NCBI GenBank assembly: GCA_046756245.1 | Contig: JBHHVZ010000083.1 | Span: 1 to 12,704, forward strand | Length of the DNA: 12,704 nucleotides | DNA from: G021776435 sp046756245 | Lineage (GTDB): Bacteria; Pseudomonadota; Alphaproteobacteria; Caulobacterales; Parvularculaceae | Direction of reading: 5' to 3' | Shown: positions 12,082 through 12,704 of the stretch, piece after piece | Position numbering within the stretch: position 1 is the first letter of the stretch | How the letters are laid out: every line of letters starts with the position of its first letter | Translations under genes and position numbers: made by a program | The notes under the pieces: generated by a model | Seen by the model: the letters and a program-made list of their open reading frames with translations, nothing else | Database searches by the model: none | Told to the model about the DNA's origin: nothing

Positions 12082-12704
12082 GAGAAACTCTCCGTGTCAG
12101 AATCGGGCGTTGCGTTTGACGCGTGATTACCGGGCGTTCGCGCGCCCGACGGCGCGGCGCTTTCGATAATGGCGTCGATCTCCCGGAACGCGGTGTCGAG
12201 GCGTCGGCTGGCGGCGCCGCCGCGCCAGTCGATCCGCGCTTCTCCGGGCTGAAGCGCGCTGTCAGCGGCGAGCGCGATAAAAGTTTCGAGGCCGCGGGCT
12301 TTCAGCGTCTTTGTCAGCGTCGCGCGCAGCCGCGAGAGACTTTCCGGATTGAGCCGGAGCGTCGCGGGCGCGCCGTCCGGTTCGCCGCCGGCGATGCGGT
12401 CGACAAGGTCTTCGGCGATCTCGATTTCGCGCGCGTGCGCGAGTTTTTCGCAAAACCGCTTGAGGATCGCGGCGGCGGCCGCATTCAATGACTGCCTGTG
12501 CGCGGCGAGGGCGGCTTCATAATCGTTTCGGCGGTCGCCGAGCGCTGCGGCTATCGTTTCGAGAAGCGCGGTTTGCGCGGCCTCTTCGCGGACAGCCGCG
12601 TCGCGCGCGCCCGCCTCGTAGCCTTCGCCGCGGGCCGATTCGAGTTCAGCGGCGGCGTAACGCCGTTCAGCCGGCGCCGCGTCGTCGTCGAGCGCGAAGA
12701 CGTC
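12078..12704 (-). CDS. fliH: FliH/FlbE export regulator (cut by the window edge)
   Basis: An open minus-strand frame that runs to the window edge, giving at least 208 residues of a C-terminal portion. The visible part begins DVFALDDDAAPAERRYAA and continues with ESARGEGYEAGARDAA, an alanine- and glutamate-rich helix with a G..YEAG.. repeat pattern typical of FliH, followed by AAAAILKRFCEKLA and a C-terminal domain (TLRLNPESLSRLRATL, ALQPGEARIDWRGGAASR) like the FliH/FlbE/YscL end domain. The phenylalanine- and aspartate-containing start suggests that only few residues are missing. FliH holds the export ATPase FliI and links it to FliN, encoded next with a 4-base overlap. A TTG start inside at 12488 is possible on paper but the frame is open and family-like beyond it. 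Called flbE in Caulobacter. Confidence 0.85.
   Translation of the reverse strand, partial: DVFALDDDAAPAERRYAAAELESARGEGYEAGARDAAVREEAAQTALLETIAAALGDRRNDYEAALAAHRQSLNAAAAAILKRFCEKLAHAREIEIAEDLVDRIAGGEPDGAPATLRLNPESLSRLRATLTKTLKARGLETFIALAADSALQPGEARIDWRGGAASRRLDTAFREIDAIIESAAPSGARTPGNHASNATPDSDTESFS

Overview
The window looks like a chromosomal segment from a GC-rich alphaproteobacterium with a single or polar flagellum. Support comes from flbT and flaF (regulators of flagellin mRNA largely restricted to Alphaproteobacteria), the order fliH/flbE-fliN-flbD as in the Caulobacter fliF operon, a FlbD with a degenerate receiver, and a class IV-type flagellin with no variable domain. I cannot name the genus from sequence alone; Caulobacterales, Parvularculales or Rhizobiales relatives are all possible.

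Left third (1-3840): three genes on the minus strand. Reading from right to left they are an outer-membrane beta-barrel (porin-like) protein with an unusual four-cysteine N-terminal region, a periplasmic diheme cytochrome c 24 bases behind it, and, after a 155-base gap, a MoxR-type AAA+ ATPase. A perfect FNR/FixK-type box (TTGAT-N4-ATCAA) with a TATACA -10 element sits upstream of the porin gene, so the porin-cytochrome pair is probably switched on at low oxygen. No gene is evident left of the ATPase. A stretch of about 600 bases (3816-4443) that I could not assign to any gene separates this block from the flagellar genes.

Middle (4444-6832): a plus-strand filament block: flbT and flaF (11-base overlap), a flagellin gene with a very good sigma-54 promoter and an upstream palindrome resembling FlbD ftr sites, then a FlaG-like gene and a strong rho-independent terminator. 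FlbT and FlaF would tune flagellin mRNA use after transcription, while FlbD with sigma-54 would drive its transcription.

Right half (6865-12704): a convergent minus-strand block for export and regulation: fliH/flbE (cut by the window edge), fliN, flbD, then a gap holding a composite pair of inverted REP-like palindromes, then flhA and flhF. fliH-fliN-flbD are tightly packed and surely co-transcribed; flhA-flhF form a second tight pair. Together these provide the export gate (FlhA), export ATPase regulator (FliH), C-ring/switch protein (FliN), pole-placement GTPase (FlhF) and the late-class transcription activator (FlbD) that probably acts on the flagellin promoter in the same window.

Most of the window is ordinary flagellar biology. 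The parts most worth a second look are the oxygen-controlled porin-diheme cytochrome pair, the sigma-54/ftr-like control region of flagellin, and the REP-like element inside the flagellar cluster.
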